A stretch of 64,000 nucleotides of DNA from Micromonospora haikouensis (GCF_900091595.1 NZ_FMCW01000015.1:124001-188000); one strand, 5' to 3'; positions 32,785 to 42,294 are shown, counted from the stretch's first letter. The notes: a model not told the origin generated them from the letters alone. Numbers and translations: made by a program.

Positions 32785-34554
32785 TCAGCGAGGCGCGTTC
32801 GGGCGGAGCGCGATCGCCTTGAGGAAGATGTCACCGATCTTGGTCGGATCCTCGGTGACGAAGTTGCCGCCGCCGGTGACCTTGGTGATCGACTCCAGCT
32901 CGGACTTGCTGACGTCGTTGCCGATGCCGATGATCACGACCTGCACCGGCCGGTCCGGGTCGGCGATCCGCTTCAGCTCGGCGAGCAGCTTCTGCTGGGA
33001 GATGCCATTGGCGTCCTCGTTCTTGCCGTCGGTGAACAGCACGATCGAGTTGACCCGCCCCGGCTCCCAGTCCTCCTGCACCGCCTTGTAGGCGGCCAGC
33101 ATCGTGTCGTACAGGCCGGTGTCGCCGCTGGAGGGCCGGATCGTGGCCAGCCCCTGCTCCAGTCGGCTGCGGTTGCTGGACAGCGGGTTGATCGGCACCA
33201 GTTCCCGGTAGTCGAGGCTGCCGACCAGCTCGGTGGAGAAGGTCCACAGCCCGATCGACCAGGAGTCGTCGAAGAGGTTCAGGCCCCGGCTGGCCGCCGC
33301 GACCGTCACCTGCTCCCGGGTGGCGTTGTTGGCGCTGGGCACCGGCTGCTTCATCGACCCGGAGACGTCGATGACGCAGAGCATGCGCCCGGACTGGGTG
33401 GCGATGGACCAGCTGGAGACGGCACGCTCTATCGCGACGGGGTCCAGGCCCCCCGCGCCGTTGCCACCCGGCGCCGGCGCGGTCGCCGCCCCACCAGCCG
33501 GGCTCGGCGCGCCCTGCGGCGCCTTGAAGCCGTCGCCCCAGTTGCCGTCCGGCGCGCGCAGCGACCGCTCGGCCAGCCGGTTGCGGAAGCCCGGCGTGGT
33601 GAGCACCTCGAACAGCACCTTCGCGGCGGCCTGCTTCGCCGGCTCGATGCCCGGCAGCACCGCGTACGGGTAGTCCAGCGGCATCGGCGACGGCTCCAGG
33701 TAGAGCGCCGCCAGCGGGATCGGCGGCTTCCGCTCGTTGTACGCCATCACGTCCTCCTCCGACAGCGCGGCGGCGCCGAGGCCGGAGGCGATCGCCGTCG
33801 GGTCGGAGGAACGCGGGAACCGGGCCAGCAGGTCCTCGCGCAGCGCGGAACGGCCGGTGGCCAGCGCACGCAGGGCCCCCGTGGTCGCCTGCTGCGCGTC
33901 GCCGCCCGCCCCGCTCGCGGCGGCGGTCAGCGACAGCAGCCCCGAGAGTCCGGCCGCGTCCTGGGTCGGCTCGACGATCCCGGCGCGGATCGGCTTGCTG
34001 CTGCTCACCTGGCGCAGCAGGTCGGTCCAGGTCAGCTTCTTCTCCGGCCAGCCGAACCGGGTCTCGGCGACCGGCTCGGGCACCGCCACCACCACCGGGC
34101 TGCGGGCGATGGACGCGCCGTTGCCCGGGGCGAACGCGGTGGCCCCGGCGTTCTTCAGCCGCAGCAGCCAGGTCGAGGAGTCCGGCACCCACACGTCCGG
34201 GGTGACCGCCGTGCCACTGGCCTGGCCGACGCCGGCCAGCTGCACCCCGTGCTTGCCGGCCACCGCGGCGGCGACGTCCACCGGCTCGGACTCCGAGACG
34301 TTCACGGCGATGCAGGTGCCGCCGACCGCCGCCCCGTCGGCCATCCACTGGGCCGCGGCGGCCTGCACCGCCGGGGCCAGCTCGGGGGCCGCCGCCACCG
34401 ACAGCTGGACCTGCCCCGAACAGGCGGGCTGGACCAGCCCCCGGTAGCCGAACCAGGCACCCGCGATGACGACGACGAGCGCCGTCGCCGACGCGACTGC
34501 GCCCGCTCCGCGGATACCTGACTGCATGCGATGGCGGCCTGACACGGTGACCAT
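32785..34554 (-). CDS. membrane-anchored solute-binding and VWA domain protein
   Basis: A 589-residue protein with an N-terminal signal anchor (residues 15-38), an extracytoplasmic solute-binding-like domain (about 45-345), a Gly/Pro/Ala linker, and a C-terminal von Willebrand A domain with the full MIDAS motif VIDVSGSM and later TGLYDTML and LFTDGKNED. Proteins of this layout occur across actinobacteria and are of unknown function. Metal-dependent binding at the surface is likely. ATG 34554 is used; an alternative Met follows nine codons later. Downstream lies the glycosyltransferase gene, 228 nt away. Confidence 0.82.
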   Translation of the reverse strand: MVTVSGRHRMQSGIRGAGAVASATALVVVIAGAWFGYRGLVQPACSGQVQLSVAAAPELAPAVQAAAAQWMADGAAVGGTCIAVNVSESEPVDVAAAVAGKHGVQLAGVGQASGTAVTPDVWVPDSSTWLLRLKNAGATAFAPGNGASIARSPVVVAVPEPVAETRFGWPEKKLTWTDLLRQVSSSKPIRAGIVEPTQDAAGLSGLLSLTAAASGAGGDAQQATTGALRALATGRSALREDLLARFPRSSDPTAIASGLGAAALSEEDVMAYNERKPPIPLAALYLEPSPMPLDYPYAVLPGIEPAKQAAAKVLFEVLTTPGFRNRLAERSLRAPDGNWGDGFKAPQGAPSPAGGAATAPAPGGNGAGGLDPVAIERAVSSWSIATQSGRMLCVIDVSGSMKQPVPSANNATREQVTVAAASRGLNLFDDSWSIGLWTFSTELVGSLDYRELVPINPLSSNRSRLEQGLATIRPSSGDTGLYDTMLAAYKAVQEDWEPGRVNSIVLFTDGKNEDANGISQQKLLAELKRIADPDRPVQVVIIGIGNDVSKSELESITKVTGGGNFVTEDPTKIGDIFLKAIALRPNAPR

Positions 34555-34702
34555 CTTGCGGACCCGCTGCTGGTACTGCCACGTCCGTTCGGACGAAAGT
34601 TACTCAGGAGAGACAGATGTCATCACTTTTCCTACGCTGAGTGACGACCCGGTGCCCCGAGGTCGCTGACACGCCCCTGATCAGGGCCGGAACCGCTGGC
34701 GG

Positions 34703-35740
34703 TCACGGCAGGACGCAGGTCGGGCTGGGCAGCGCCACGGGCTCCCCGACCGGCGTCGGGACCCCCGTCGCGGCGTCCACCCGGAACACCCGGACCATGT
34801 CGGCGCGCTCGTCGGCGACGTAGAGGTGCTCGCCGGTCAGGGCGAAGTGCCGGGGCCACTCCCCGCCGGTCTCCACCTCCGCCACCGGCTCGGGCAGCTC
34901 TGCGGCGAGGGCGAAGACCGACACCGTGCCGACGCCCCGGTTGCCGACGTAGAGGAAGCGCCCGTCCACGCCGACGGCGATCTCGGAAGGCTGGACGTGC
35001 CCGGCGCGGATGCTGGCGTCCACCCGGCCCCGCTGGTGCAGCGCCCCGTCGACGGTCAGCTCGTACGCGGTGACCGTGGCGTCCAGCTCGCCGACCAGCC
35101 AGCAGCGCCGGCCGTCGGGGTGCCGGGCCAGGTGGCGGGGGCCGGAGCCGGCCGGGGCGTGCACCCGGGGCGCCCGGGGCACCAGCCGCCCGGAGGCCGC
35201 GTCGAGGTCGTACCGGTAGACCGAGTCGGTCCCCAGGTCGACGGCGAGCAGCGGCCCGCCGCCCGGCGCCGGGGAGACCATGTGGCAGTGCGCCTTCTCC
35301 TGCCGCTGCGGGTCGGGCCCGCGGCCGTCGTGCACCACCAGGTCGCTGCGGTCGCCCGGCGCGCCCGTCGGGTCGAGCGGGAACACCGCCAGGCTCCCGC
35401 CGCCGTAGTTGGCCGCCACGAGGTGCCCGCCGTCGGAGGTGACCGCCAGATGGCAGGGCTCGCCGCCGCCGGTGCCGCGCGAGCCGAGCGGGGTCAGGTC
35501 GCCGTCCGGGCCGACCCGGAACGCGCTGACCTCCCCCTCGGGCAGCTCGTTGGCGGCGTAGAGCACCGGCAGGGTGGGATGCCGGGTGAGGAAGGACGGC
35601 GACGGGGTCGCCGCGGCGGTGCCGAGCGGGGTCAGCGCGCCCGTCACGGGGTCGCGCCGGGCGGCGACGATCCCCTCGCCCCGCCCGCCGCTGGCCGCCG
35701 TGTAGCACCCGAGGTGGACGATCGTCTGCTGCCCGGTCAT
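34703..35740 (-). CDS. lactonase-family beta-propeller protein (YbhE-like)
   Basis: A 345-residue protein with the seven-bladed propeller of the 6-phosphogluconolactonase YbhE family: an N-terminal HLGCYT, then GGEPCHLAVTSDG, AHCHMVSPAP, GSGPRHLARHP and EWPRHFALTG as repeating blades. It may hydrolyse 6-phosphogluconolactone or another sugar lactone, and the real substrate is uncertain. It has no signal peptide. ATG 35740 is the start. It is not clearly part of an operon. Confidence 0.85.
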   Translation of the reverse strand: MTGQQTIVHLGCYTAASGGRGEGIVAARRDPVTGALTPLGTAAATPSPSFLTRHPTLPVLYAANELPEGEVSAFRVGPDGDLTPLGSRGTGGGEPCHLAVTSDGGHLVAANYGGGSLAVFPLDPTGAPGDRSDLVVHDGRGPDPQRQEKAHCHMVSPAPGGGPLLAVDLGTDSVYRYDLDAASGRLVPRAPRVHAPAGSGPRHLARHPDGRRCWLVGELDATVTAYELTVDGALHQRGRVDASIRAGHVQPSEIAVGVDGRFLYVGNRGVGTVSVFALAAELPEPVAEVETGGEWPRHFALTGEHLYVADERADMVRVFRVDAATGVPTPVGEPVALPSPTCVLP

Positions 35741-35811
35741 CCGGTCCGCCTTCCGCTGTTGTCCGTCGCCGGCCGTCCCGGCCCGCCGTCCGCGCCCCTC
35801 ACCCCGGTTCC

Positions 35812-35870
35812 TTACCCGCGTCGGTCCGGATCCCTACCCACGTCGGTCCGGGTCCTTGCCCGCGCGGCCG
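35812..35870. repeat. imperfect tandem repeat of about 22 nt
   Basis: CGTCGGTCCGGATCCCTACCC and CGTCGGTCCGGGTCCTTGCCC lie in tandem with period 22 just downstream of the GTPase gene. A third, weaker unit precedes them. Confidence 0.5.
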
Positions 35871-35872
35871 GG

Positions 35873-36472
35873 TCAGGCCGGAACCGGCTCGCCGCGCTGC
35901 CGGGCGACGTGCTCGACCAGGGAGATCAGCACCAGCTTGCCGGACTGCCGGTCCCGGGCGTCGCAGAACAACAGCGGCACGCCCGGGTCGAGGTCCAGGG
36001 CCTGGCGTACGGCGTCCAGGCTGAACCGGCGGCCATCGTCGAAGCAGTTCACCCCGACCACGAACGGGATGTTCCGCTGCTCGAAGTAGTCGATCGACGG
36101 GAAGCAGTCGGCCAGCCGGCGGGTGTCGGCGAGCACCACCGCCCCGAGCGCCCCGAAGGCCAGCTCGTCCCAGAGGAACCAGAACCGGTCCTGTCCCGGG
36201 GTGCCGAACAGGTAGACCTGGAGGTCCTCGTTGATGGTGATCCGGCCGAAGTCCATCGCCACCGTGGTGGTGGACTTGCCCTCCACGCCCGACAGGTCGT
36301 CCACGCCGATCCCGGCACCGGTGAGGACCTCCTCGGTCTGCAACGGCCGGACCTCGCTCAGCGCGCTCACCAGCGTCGTCTTGCCGGCGCCGAAGCCGCC
36401 CGCGATGAGGATCTTCAGGGCCAGCGGGATCCGCACCCCGGACCCGTTCCGGTCATAGCGCACGGAGTCCAT
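35873..36472 (-). CDS. conservon GTPase (CvnD-like)
   Basis: A 199-residue Ras-like small GTPase. G1 is GGFGAGKTTLV (about residues 25-35), switch II is the FGTPGQDRFW motif, and the guanine-specificity loop reads GVNCFD in place of NKxD. It is the fourth gene of the conservon (kinase, roadblock, DUF742, GTPase), a module typical of actinobacteria in which the four proteins form a membrane-associated signalling complex. Its start overlaps the DUF742 gene by 20 nt. Confidence 0.9.
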   Translation of the reverse strand: MDSVRYDRNGSGVRIPLALKILIAGGFGAGKTTLVSALSEVRPLQTEEVLTGAGIGVDDLSGVEGKSTTTVAMDFGRITINEDLQVYLFGTPGQDRFWFLWDELAFGALGAVVLADTRRLADCFPSIDYFEQRNIPFVVGVNCFDDGRRFSLDAVRQALDLDPGVPLLFCDARDRQSGKLVLISLVEHVARQRGEPVPA

Positions 36473-36839
36473 TGACCACCGCCTTGAGGATGTTGTCGTC
36501 GGGTAGGAACGCGGTGCCGGCCGGCTCGTGCACCGAGACCAGGCCACGGGCGAGCAGGTCGCCGACGAGCACCCGGACCACACCCACCGCGAGGTCCAGC
36601 TCGGCGGCCAGCTCGGCGACCGGGACCGGCCGCCGGGCGAGCTCCACCAGGCGGCGGTGCTCCGGGTGCAGCCGCGGGTGGGCCGCCGGGTCCGCACTCC
36701 GGCCGGCGAGCACGAACGCCACCAGGTCGAGGCCGACCGGCGGCCGGACCCGCCCGCCGGTCAGCGTGTACGGCCGGACGACCGGGCCCGCGTCGCCGTC
36801 CAACCACTCGTGCTGCGGCCCCGGGGACTCAGCCCGCAT
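36453..36839 (-). CDS. DUF742 protein of the conservon (CvnC-like)
   Basis: A 128-residue protein with the DUF742 pattern: VVRPYTLTGGRVRP at the N-terminus, then LVAFVL, a winged-helix-like part (PVAELAAELDLAVGVVRVLVGDLL) and the C-terminal FLPDDNILKAVVNGLRAL. It is a conserved partner of the kinase and GTPase. The start is ATG 36839 or GTG 36848, both inside the end of the roadblock gene. No catalytic motif is present. Confidence 0.9.
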   Translation of the reverse strand: MRAESPGPQHEWLDGDAGPVVRPYTLTGGRVRPPVGLDLVAFVLAGRSADPAAHPRLHPEHRRLVELARRPVPVAELAAELDLAVGVVRVLVGDLLARGLVSVHEPAGTAFLPDDNILKAVVNGLRAL

Positions 36840-37251
36840 CGGCCCCACCGGAGGAGGCCCGGACCGGCGCCGCCAGGTTCTCGCCCACCCGGATCACCAG
36901 CATCGCCATCTCGTACGCCACCAGCCCGATGTCCGCGTCGGCCTCGGCGACGACCGCGAGGCACGCGCCCTGACCGGCGGCGGTGACGAAGAGGTACGCC
37001 GACTCCATCTCCACCACCGTCTGCCGCACCCCGCCGGCGGCGAGGTGCCGGCTGGCGCCCTTGGCCAGGCTGGAGAAGCCGGAGGCCAGGGCGCAGAGGT
37101 GCTCGGCGGCCGTCCGGTCGAGCTCGGCGGAGGCGCCGAGCAGCAGCCCGTCCGCCGAGAGCACCACCGCCTCACGGGCGGCTGGTAGGCGCTCCACCAG
37201 CTCGTCGAGCAACCAGTCGAGATCGACGTTCGGCTTCGTCGTGTGCACCAC
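36829..37251 (-). CDS. roadblock/LC7 protein of the conservon (CvnB-like)
   Basis: A 140-residue roadblock/LC7 fold protein (LDWLLDELVERLPAAREAVVLSADGLLLG, later LFVTAAGQGACLAVVAE). These act as GTPase-activating or scaffold proteins for the conservon GTPase. GTG 37251 overlaps the kinase stop codon by one base (TAGTG), so translation is coupled. Confidence 0.9.
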   Translation of the reverse strand: MVHTTKPNVDLDWLLDELVERLPAAREAVVLSADGLLLGASAELDRTAAEHLCALASGFSSLAKGASRHLAAGGVRQTVVEMESAYLFVTAAGQGACLAVVAEADADIGLVAYEMAMLVIRVGENLAAPVRASSGGADAG

Positions 37252-39656
37252 TAGGCGTCCCTCTCAGTTGCGGTCGTGGGTTGTTGCGGGGGCGCCGCCG
37301 GGGCGTCCGGTTCCGGTGTCGCGTCGGCGGCGGTGGTCGGGGTGGGTGCGGCGGGCGAGATCGGGGCGGCGGCGGGCGGGGCGGTGCCGTCGCCGACCGC
37401 GGGCAGGTCGGCGGCGGTGGTGCCGGCCGCACCGTCCCGGCGGCCCCGGGCCGTGCCGGCCTGGAGCGCGGACATCAGCCGGCGGGCCTCCTCCGGGGCG
37501 CGCGGGGCCGGGGCGTCCTGGGCCGTCGGCCGGGGGCGGGTGGTGGGGCCACGTCGGCGCACCCGCCGGGGCAGGCCGTCGCCGTCGCCGCCCGGATCGG
37601 CCGGCACGGAGCGGCTGGGCACCAGCGGCACCACGGCGGTCGACGAGTCGCCGCGTTCCCGGGTGATCCGGGCGGACCGGGGCCGGGGCAGCGTGTTGAG
37701 CCGGGTCACCTTGGCCATCCGCCGGTCGTCGGCCGTGCCCTGCGCCTCCAGCCCGCCGGGCGGGCCGGGCGGCGGCTCGCTGGTCACCAGGTCGTGCGGG
37801 ATCAGCACCACGGCGGTGACCCCGCCCTGGGCGGCCGGCCGCAGCTGCACCCGGACGCCGTGCCGGGCGGCGAGCCGGGCGACCACGAACAGCCCGAGCC
37901 GGGCGCTGTCGGCCGGGTCGAACTCCGGCGGAGTCGCCAGCCTGCGGTTGGCCTCCTCCAGCGCCGGGGCGGACATGCCCAGCCCCTGGTCGATGATCTC
38001 CACGGCGTACCCGTTGGGCAGGCTCTGCCCCCGCACGGTGACGCGGGTGCCGGGCGGGGAGAACGCGGTGGCGTTCTCGATCAGCTCGGCCAGCAGGTGG
38101 ATGACGTCGCCGACGGCCCGGCCGACGGTGGCGGCGGGCTGCACGTCGGCGATGTCGACCCGGTCGTACGACTCCACCTCGGAGATCGCGCCCCGCACCA
38201 GGTCGACCATCGCGACCGGATTGCGCCAGCCCCGGCCCGGCGCGGCCCCGGCGAGGATCACCAGGTCCTCGGCGTGCCGGCGCAACCGGGTGGCCAGGTG
38301 GTCCACCCGGAACAGCTCGGCCAGCTCGTCCGGGTCCTCGACGCGGCGCTCCATCCGGTCCAGCAGGGCGAGCTGCCGGTGCACCAGCCCCTGGCTGCGC
38401 CGGGCGATGTTGAGGAAGACCTCGTTGAGCCCGCGCCGCAGGGTCACCTCGTCCACGGCGGAACGGACGGCCGTCCGGCCCACCTCGGTGAACGCGCGCC
38501 CCACCTGGCCGATCTCGTCCTCGCCGTACTGCAGCGGCGGGGCTTCCCTGGCCACGTCGACGTCCTCGCCGCGACGCAGCCGGGTCACCACGTCCGGCAA
38601 CCGGCGCTCGGCCATCTCCAGGGCGGCGTCGCGCACGGCGGTGAGCCGCCGCGCCAGCGACCGGCCGACCCGCAGCGAGAACAGCACCGACGCCACGATC
38701 GCGGCGAGCCCGAGCACGCCGGCCACCCCGAGCCGGGCCAGGATGCCGACCGCCACCGGCACCGTCCGGTCGGCGATCGCGTCGGCCTGGGTGAGCTCGA
38801 AGTCGCGCAGTCCACGTTGGACCGCCTCCTGGCTGGTCTCCCAGGCGCGGGCGTCCAGCCGCGGCGCCCGGCCGGGATCGGCCCGCACCAGCTCGTCCTG
38901 GAGGACGCGCAACCGGACGAACGCCTCGCTCTGGGCCAGCCGCTGGTAGGCCGCCCGGTCGTCCGCCGGCAGGTCGGCCACCGCCGACTCGGTCAGGAAC
39001 CGCTGGTTGCCGATGACCTGGACGAGCTGGGTGTGCTCGCCCGTGGCGTAGCGCCCGGTGACGAGCACCCCGGCGAGCAGCGCGTCGGCCTGCCCGAGCA
39101 GCTCCCGGGACCGGCCGAGCGCGGTGAGCGCCAGCGCCTGCCGGTTGAGGTCGTTGTCGGGCAGGGCGGCCAGCGCGGTGAACGCCTGGAAGGCCGCGCC
39201 CACCATGCCGCTGTAGAGGCCGATCGCGCCCGTCCGGTCCACCTGGCGACGGTCGATGAACCCCCGGCCGGCGGGCAGCGCGTCCAGCGCGCCGAGCAGC
39301 CCGTCGAGCCGGGCGTCGAGCAGGTCGCCGGCGGCGTCGCGCAGTCGCTCGCCGTTGACCCGGCGGCGCAGTTCGGCGACCGCGACGTCGGTGCGTCGCC
39401 GCTGCTCGGTCAGCTCCGGCAGCTCGGCGGTGCCGGCGAGCTGCACCACGGTCAGCCGGCGCTCGCGTTGCAGCTCGGCGACGACGGTCTCCCCGGGCCG
39501 GCCGAAGTCGTAGAGGAGGGTGCCCGCGGAGAGCAGGTCCAGCGCGGGGCCGAAGGCGAGCGTGGTTGCGAAGATCCACAGGGCCAGCAGCGCGCTGACC
39601 GGCGCTACGACCAGGGCCGTCAGCTTCGAGCGGATCGGCCAGTCGCGGGTGTTCAT
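37251..39656 (-). CDS. conservon sensor histidine kinase (CvnA-like)
   Basis: An 801-residue membrane protein. Transmembrane helix 1 is at about residues 10-32, a large extracytoplasmic helical (nitrate-sensor-like) domain runs to about 300, helix 2 is at about 315-335, then a HAMP region and a HATPase domain with N-box AELIENATAFSPPGT and G1 box IIDQGLGMS. A clear H-box phosphoacceptor is not visible, as in other conservon kinases. The C-terminal 180 residues are Pro/Arg/Ala-rich. ATG 39656 is chosen because upstream frame lacks conserved features. It heads the four-gene operon. Confidence 0.9.
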   Translation of the reverse strand: MNTRDWPIRSKLTALVVAPVSALLALWIFATTLAFGPALDLLSAGTLLYDFGRPGETVVAELQRERRLTVVQLAGTAELPELTEQRRRTDVAVAELRRRVNGERLRDAAGDLLDARLDGLLGALDALPAGRGFIDRRQVDRTGAIGLYSGMVGAAFQAFTALAALPDNDLNRQALALTALGRSRELLGQADALLAGVLVTGRYATGEHTQLVQVIGNQRFLTESAVADLPADDRAAYQRLAQSEAFVRLRVLQDELVRADPGRAPRLDARAWETSQEAVQRGLRDFELTQADAIADRTVPVAVGILARLGVAGVLGLAAIVASVLFSLRVGRSLARRLTAVRDAALEMAERRLPDVVTRLRRGEDVDVAREAPPLQYGEDEIGQVGRAFTEVGRTAVRSAVDEVTLRRGLNEVFLNIARRSQGLVHRQLALLDRMERRVEDPDELAELFRVDHLATRLRRHAEDLVILAGAAPGRGWRNPVAMVDLVRGAISEVESYDRVDIADVQPAATVGRAVGDVIHLLAELIENATAFSPPGTRVTVRGQSLPNGYAVEIIDQGLGMSAPALEEANRRLATPPEFDPADSARLGLFVVARLAARHGVRVQLRPAAQGGVTAVVLIPHDLVTSEPPPGPPGGLEAQGTADDRRMAKVTRLNTLPRPRSARITRERGDSSTAVVPLVPSRSVPADPGGDGDGLPRRVRRRGPTTRPRPTAQDAPAPRAPEEARRLMSALQAGTARGRRDGAAGTTAADLPAVGDGTAPPAAAPISPAAPTPTTAADATPEPDAPAAPPQQPTTATERDA

Positions 39657-39956
39657 CAGACCTCGCCCGGAACGTGTGGCAGCGGGTGGCACCGGCACCG
39701 GCCAGGCTTCGCCGCCCTGGCACCGGGGCACCGGCACGGGCGCCTTGGGCAGGATACGTAATCGTCGGCGGATGCGGTACCGGCCTCTCGCCCGGTGCGC
39801 TCGCCCCGGCACGCTCCGCTGTATCGGAGTCCGGACCCATCAGGGCGGGAACCCCCCATCCGTCACCCGGCATCCGCCGATCGCCCAGGAAAGTCGCCCG
39901 GATCGGGATTGGCGATCAGCGACCGGAGGGAATACCGGAGGGACGAAGGAGGAGCC
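39657..39956. other. 300 nt divergent promoter region
   Basis: It lies between the conservon (leftward) and the gene at 39957 (rightward). It contains several GGCACCGG repeats within 39680-39740 and no gene. Promoters for both directions are expected but I cannot place them confidently. Confidence 0.4.
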
Positions 39957-40700
39957 ATGTCGCCCACGCAGGTAATCGTCATAGTTCTCGTCGTACTCGT
40001 GGTGGTCGCGGCCCTGGCCGGCGTCGGCCGGCAGGTCGCCCGCCGCCGCGCGCTGCGGTCCCGGTTCGGGCCCGAGTACGACCGGGTGGTCGCCGAGCGG
40101 GACAGCCGCGCCGACGCCGAGCGGGAGCTGCGGGACCGGGAACGCCGGCACGCGGAGCTGACGCTCACCCCGCTCACCCCCGAGTCCCGGGCCCGGTACG
40201 CGGCGGCGTGGGAGGAGCTCCAGGTCCGCTTCGTCGACTCCCCCGCCGAGACGGTCCGCGACGCGGACGAGTTGGTCGGCCGGCTCGTCGCCGAGCGCGG
40301 GTACCCGACCGGGGACTTCTCCGACCAGATCGCCCACCTCTCCGTCGAACACGCTCGGACCCTCTCCCACTACCGGGACGCCCACGAGATCCGGCTGCGC
40401 AACGAGCGCGGCGAGGCCGGCACCGAGGAGCTGCGCCAGGCCGTCGTCCACTACCGGGCGCTCTTCGCCGACCTGCTCGGCGCGGACCCGGTGGCCGCCC
40501 GCGTCCCCGGGCAGGGCGCGGACCCGGTGGCCGCCCGCGTCCCCGAGCAGCGCGACCCGGACCAGCAGCACCCAGACCAGCCGCACCCGGAGCACCGCCG
40601 GCCCGAGCAGCACCACCCGGAGCAGCGCCAGCCGGACAGCGCGTCCCGGGAGGCGAAGCAGACGCCGGTCGACCGTCCGCACGACGTCACGAGCCGTTGA
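39957..40700 (+). CDS. membrane-anchored protein with the RFVD domain
   Basis: A 247-residue protein with an N-terminal transmembrane helix (VIVIVLVVLVVVAALAGV, residues 6-23), then a coiled-coil-like Arg/Glu region, then a domain of about 95 residues beginning YAAAWEELQVRFVDSPAETV and ending TEELRQAVVHYRALFADLLG. The C-terminus has a 10-residue ADPVAARVP repeat and a His/Pro/Gln-rich tail (PDQQHPDQPHPEH). The RFVD domain recurs in the next gene. AAGGAGG precedes ATG 39957. The role is unknown. Confidence 0.7.
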   Translation: MSPTQVIVIVLVVLVVVAALAGVGRQVARRRALRSRFGPEYDRVVAERDSRADAERELRDRERRHAELTLTPLTPESRARYAAAWEELQVRFVDSPAETVRDADELVGRLVAERGYPTGDFSDQIAHLSVEHARTLSHYRDAHEIRLRNERGEAGTEELRQAVVHYRALFADLLGADPVAARVPGQGADPVAARVPEQRDPDQQHPDQPHPEHRRPEQHHPEQRQPDSASREAKQTPVDRPHDVTSR

Positions 40701-40710
40701 GGAGAGCCAG

Positions 40711-41715
40711 ATGCGCCAGGAACAGCAGGTGAGCAGCGACCACCCCGAGGCCGTCAGGTCCGCGCCGGTGCCGGTGCCGCCCCCGGGCGGGACGACCGGT
40801 GACGCGGCGGCCCGCAGGGGCCGGGACGTCGAGGGCCGCGCCGAGGTGCCCGAGGACGTGCTGGACGACCGGGGCACCTTCGACGACCCGGCCGTCGCCG
40901 ACGAGCGCGGCGACAGCGCGCCCGAGTTCCACGAGCCGGCCCCGCTGCCGACCGCGTTCGGGGCGACCACGGTCGGCGGCGCGGTCGCGGCCTCGGCGAT
41001 GGCCAGCGGCCGCCCCGAGGACGAGCGGGACCCGCGCGGCGAGGACACCGCCCGGCCGGGCGACGGCGCGCCGGGCAGGACGGACGCGTTCGACGACGAG
41101 CGGGCCGACCCGACCGCCGCCGACCGGCTGCACGACCGGTCCCGGTGGACGACCGACGAGCCGGGAGACGGGCGCACCGGGGCCCGCCACGCGGTCGACG
41201 GGCGGGCCGGCGCGGACCGCGACCAGACCGACGCGGTGGTCGCCGGCGCGGCCGGGTACGGCCGACCCGAGCCCGGCATGATCGACCCGGACGCGCGGGA
41301 CGACGCCCCGTCCGCCCTCGGTGCCGGCGCGGACGCACGGGACGGCGTCGCCGCGGATGCACGTGACGGTGCCGGCGCGCACACGCGTGACGGCGTCGCC
41401 GCGGTCACGGCGGCGGCCCGGCCCACCACGGGCGCCGTGCCCGAGGACGCCGCCACGCTCTTCGAGCCCGGCACCGCCCAGGACTTCCGGGACCGCTGGC
41501 GCGACGTCCAGCTCCGGTTCGTCGACGACCCCCGGGCCGCCGCCGGCCAGGCCGAGTCGCTGGTCGGGGAGGCGATCGAAGCGCTGGCCGCCGCGCTCGC
41601 GGAGCAGAAGAACAAGCTGGGCGACTGGCAGCAGACCGGCGACGACGACACCGAGCAGCTCCGGATCGCGGTACGCGGGTACCGCGACTTCCTGGACCGG
41701 GTGCTCGGCCGCTGA
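40711..41715 (+). CDS. acidic protein with the RFVD domain
   Basis: A 334-residue protein. The first 245 residues are low-complexity, rich in Asp, Gly, Ala and Arg, and contain short DARDGV-type repeats. The C-terminal 85 residues (FRDRWRDVQLRFVDDPRAAA to RIAVRGYRDFLDRVLGR) match the domain of the preceding gene. There is no signal peptide. GAGGAGAG lies before ATG 40711, 10 nt after the preceding stop, so the two genes form an operon. I do not recognise a named family, though similar domains are common in hypothetical proteins of Streptomyces. Confidence 0.7.
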   Translation: MRQEQQVSSDHPEAVRSAPVPVPPPGGTTGDAAARRGRDVEGRAEVPEDVLDDRGTFDDPAVADERGDSAPEFHEPAPLPTAFGATTVGGAVAASAMASGRPEDERDPRGEDTARPGDGAPGRTDAFDDERADPTAADRLHDRSRWTTDEPGDGRTGARHAVDGRAGADRDQTDAVVAGAAGYGRPEPGMIDPDARDDAPSALGAGADARDGVAADARDGAGAHTRDGVAAVTAAARPTTGAVPEDAATLFEPGTAQDFRDRWRDVQLRFVDDPRAAAGQAESLVGEAIEALAAALAEQKNKLGDWQQTGDDDTEQLRIAVRGYRDFLDRVLGR

Positions 41716-41925
41716 CCGTCCCCGCTGCGCGCGCCCCGGCCGACCACGGCCGGGGCGCGTCGGCGTCCGCCCTCTGATTCCTGGACAGTTCCCGTTCGCG
41801 GCGAGCAGCAGCCGACCGGGGCGACGAGCGGGGCCGACCGGGGTCCGGCGTCGTCGGCATGCCCCCGGCCCTGCGGGGTACGCCAGGGGGATCAGGCAGC
41901 ACCTGGCGCACAGGAGGGCAGCAGG

Positions 41926-42294
41926 ATGACGGAGCGCGAACCGAACGCGGGGCGACCGCTGGAGGAGAGCCCCGAGGTGGCGGCGGCGGTGGACGACGAG
42001 AGCACGGTGCCGCAGCTGCGTACCGGCGGCGGGGCCGACCGGGACAACCCGTCCTTCGCCGGGCCGGGGGAGGCCGTGGAGGGGGTCGGCTCGACCGAGG
42101 ACCTGCTCGGCGACCCGTACGGCGGGGGCACGGGTGCTGGCGGGGACAACATCCGCACCGGCGCGGAGCAGCCGTGGGACCCGGAGGACCTGGTGCTGGC
42201 GCGGGGCCAGGACCCGACCCCGGAGAACATCGAGCGGGCCCGCCGGGACCTGGCCGAGCAGGGCCGGGCGGCGGTGGAGCGGACGGTGCCCTGA
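41926..42294 (+). CDS. acidic hypothetical protein
   Basis: A 122-residue acidic, Gly-rich, probably disordered protein. The C-terminal 40 residues (PWDPEDLVLARGQDPTPENIERARRDLAEQG) are predicted helical and look like the conserved part. GGAGGG precedes ATG 41926. It has no visible domain and no signal peptide, and follows the RFVD operon by 210 nt. Function unknown. Confidence 0.6.
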   Translation: MTEREPNAGRPLEESPEVAAAVDDESTVPQLRTGGGADRDNPSFAGPGEAVEGVGSTEDLLGDPYGGGTGAGGDNIRTGAEQPWDPEDLVLARGQDPTPENIERARRDLAEQGRAAVERTVP

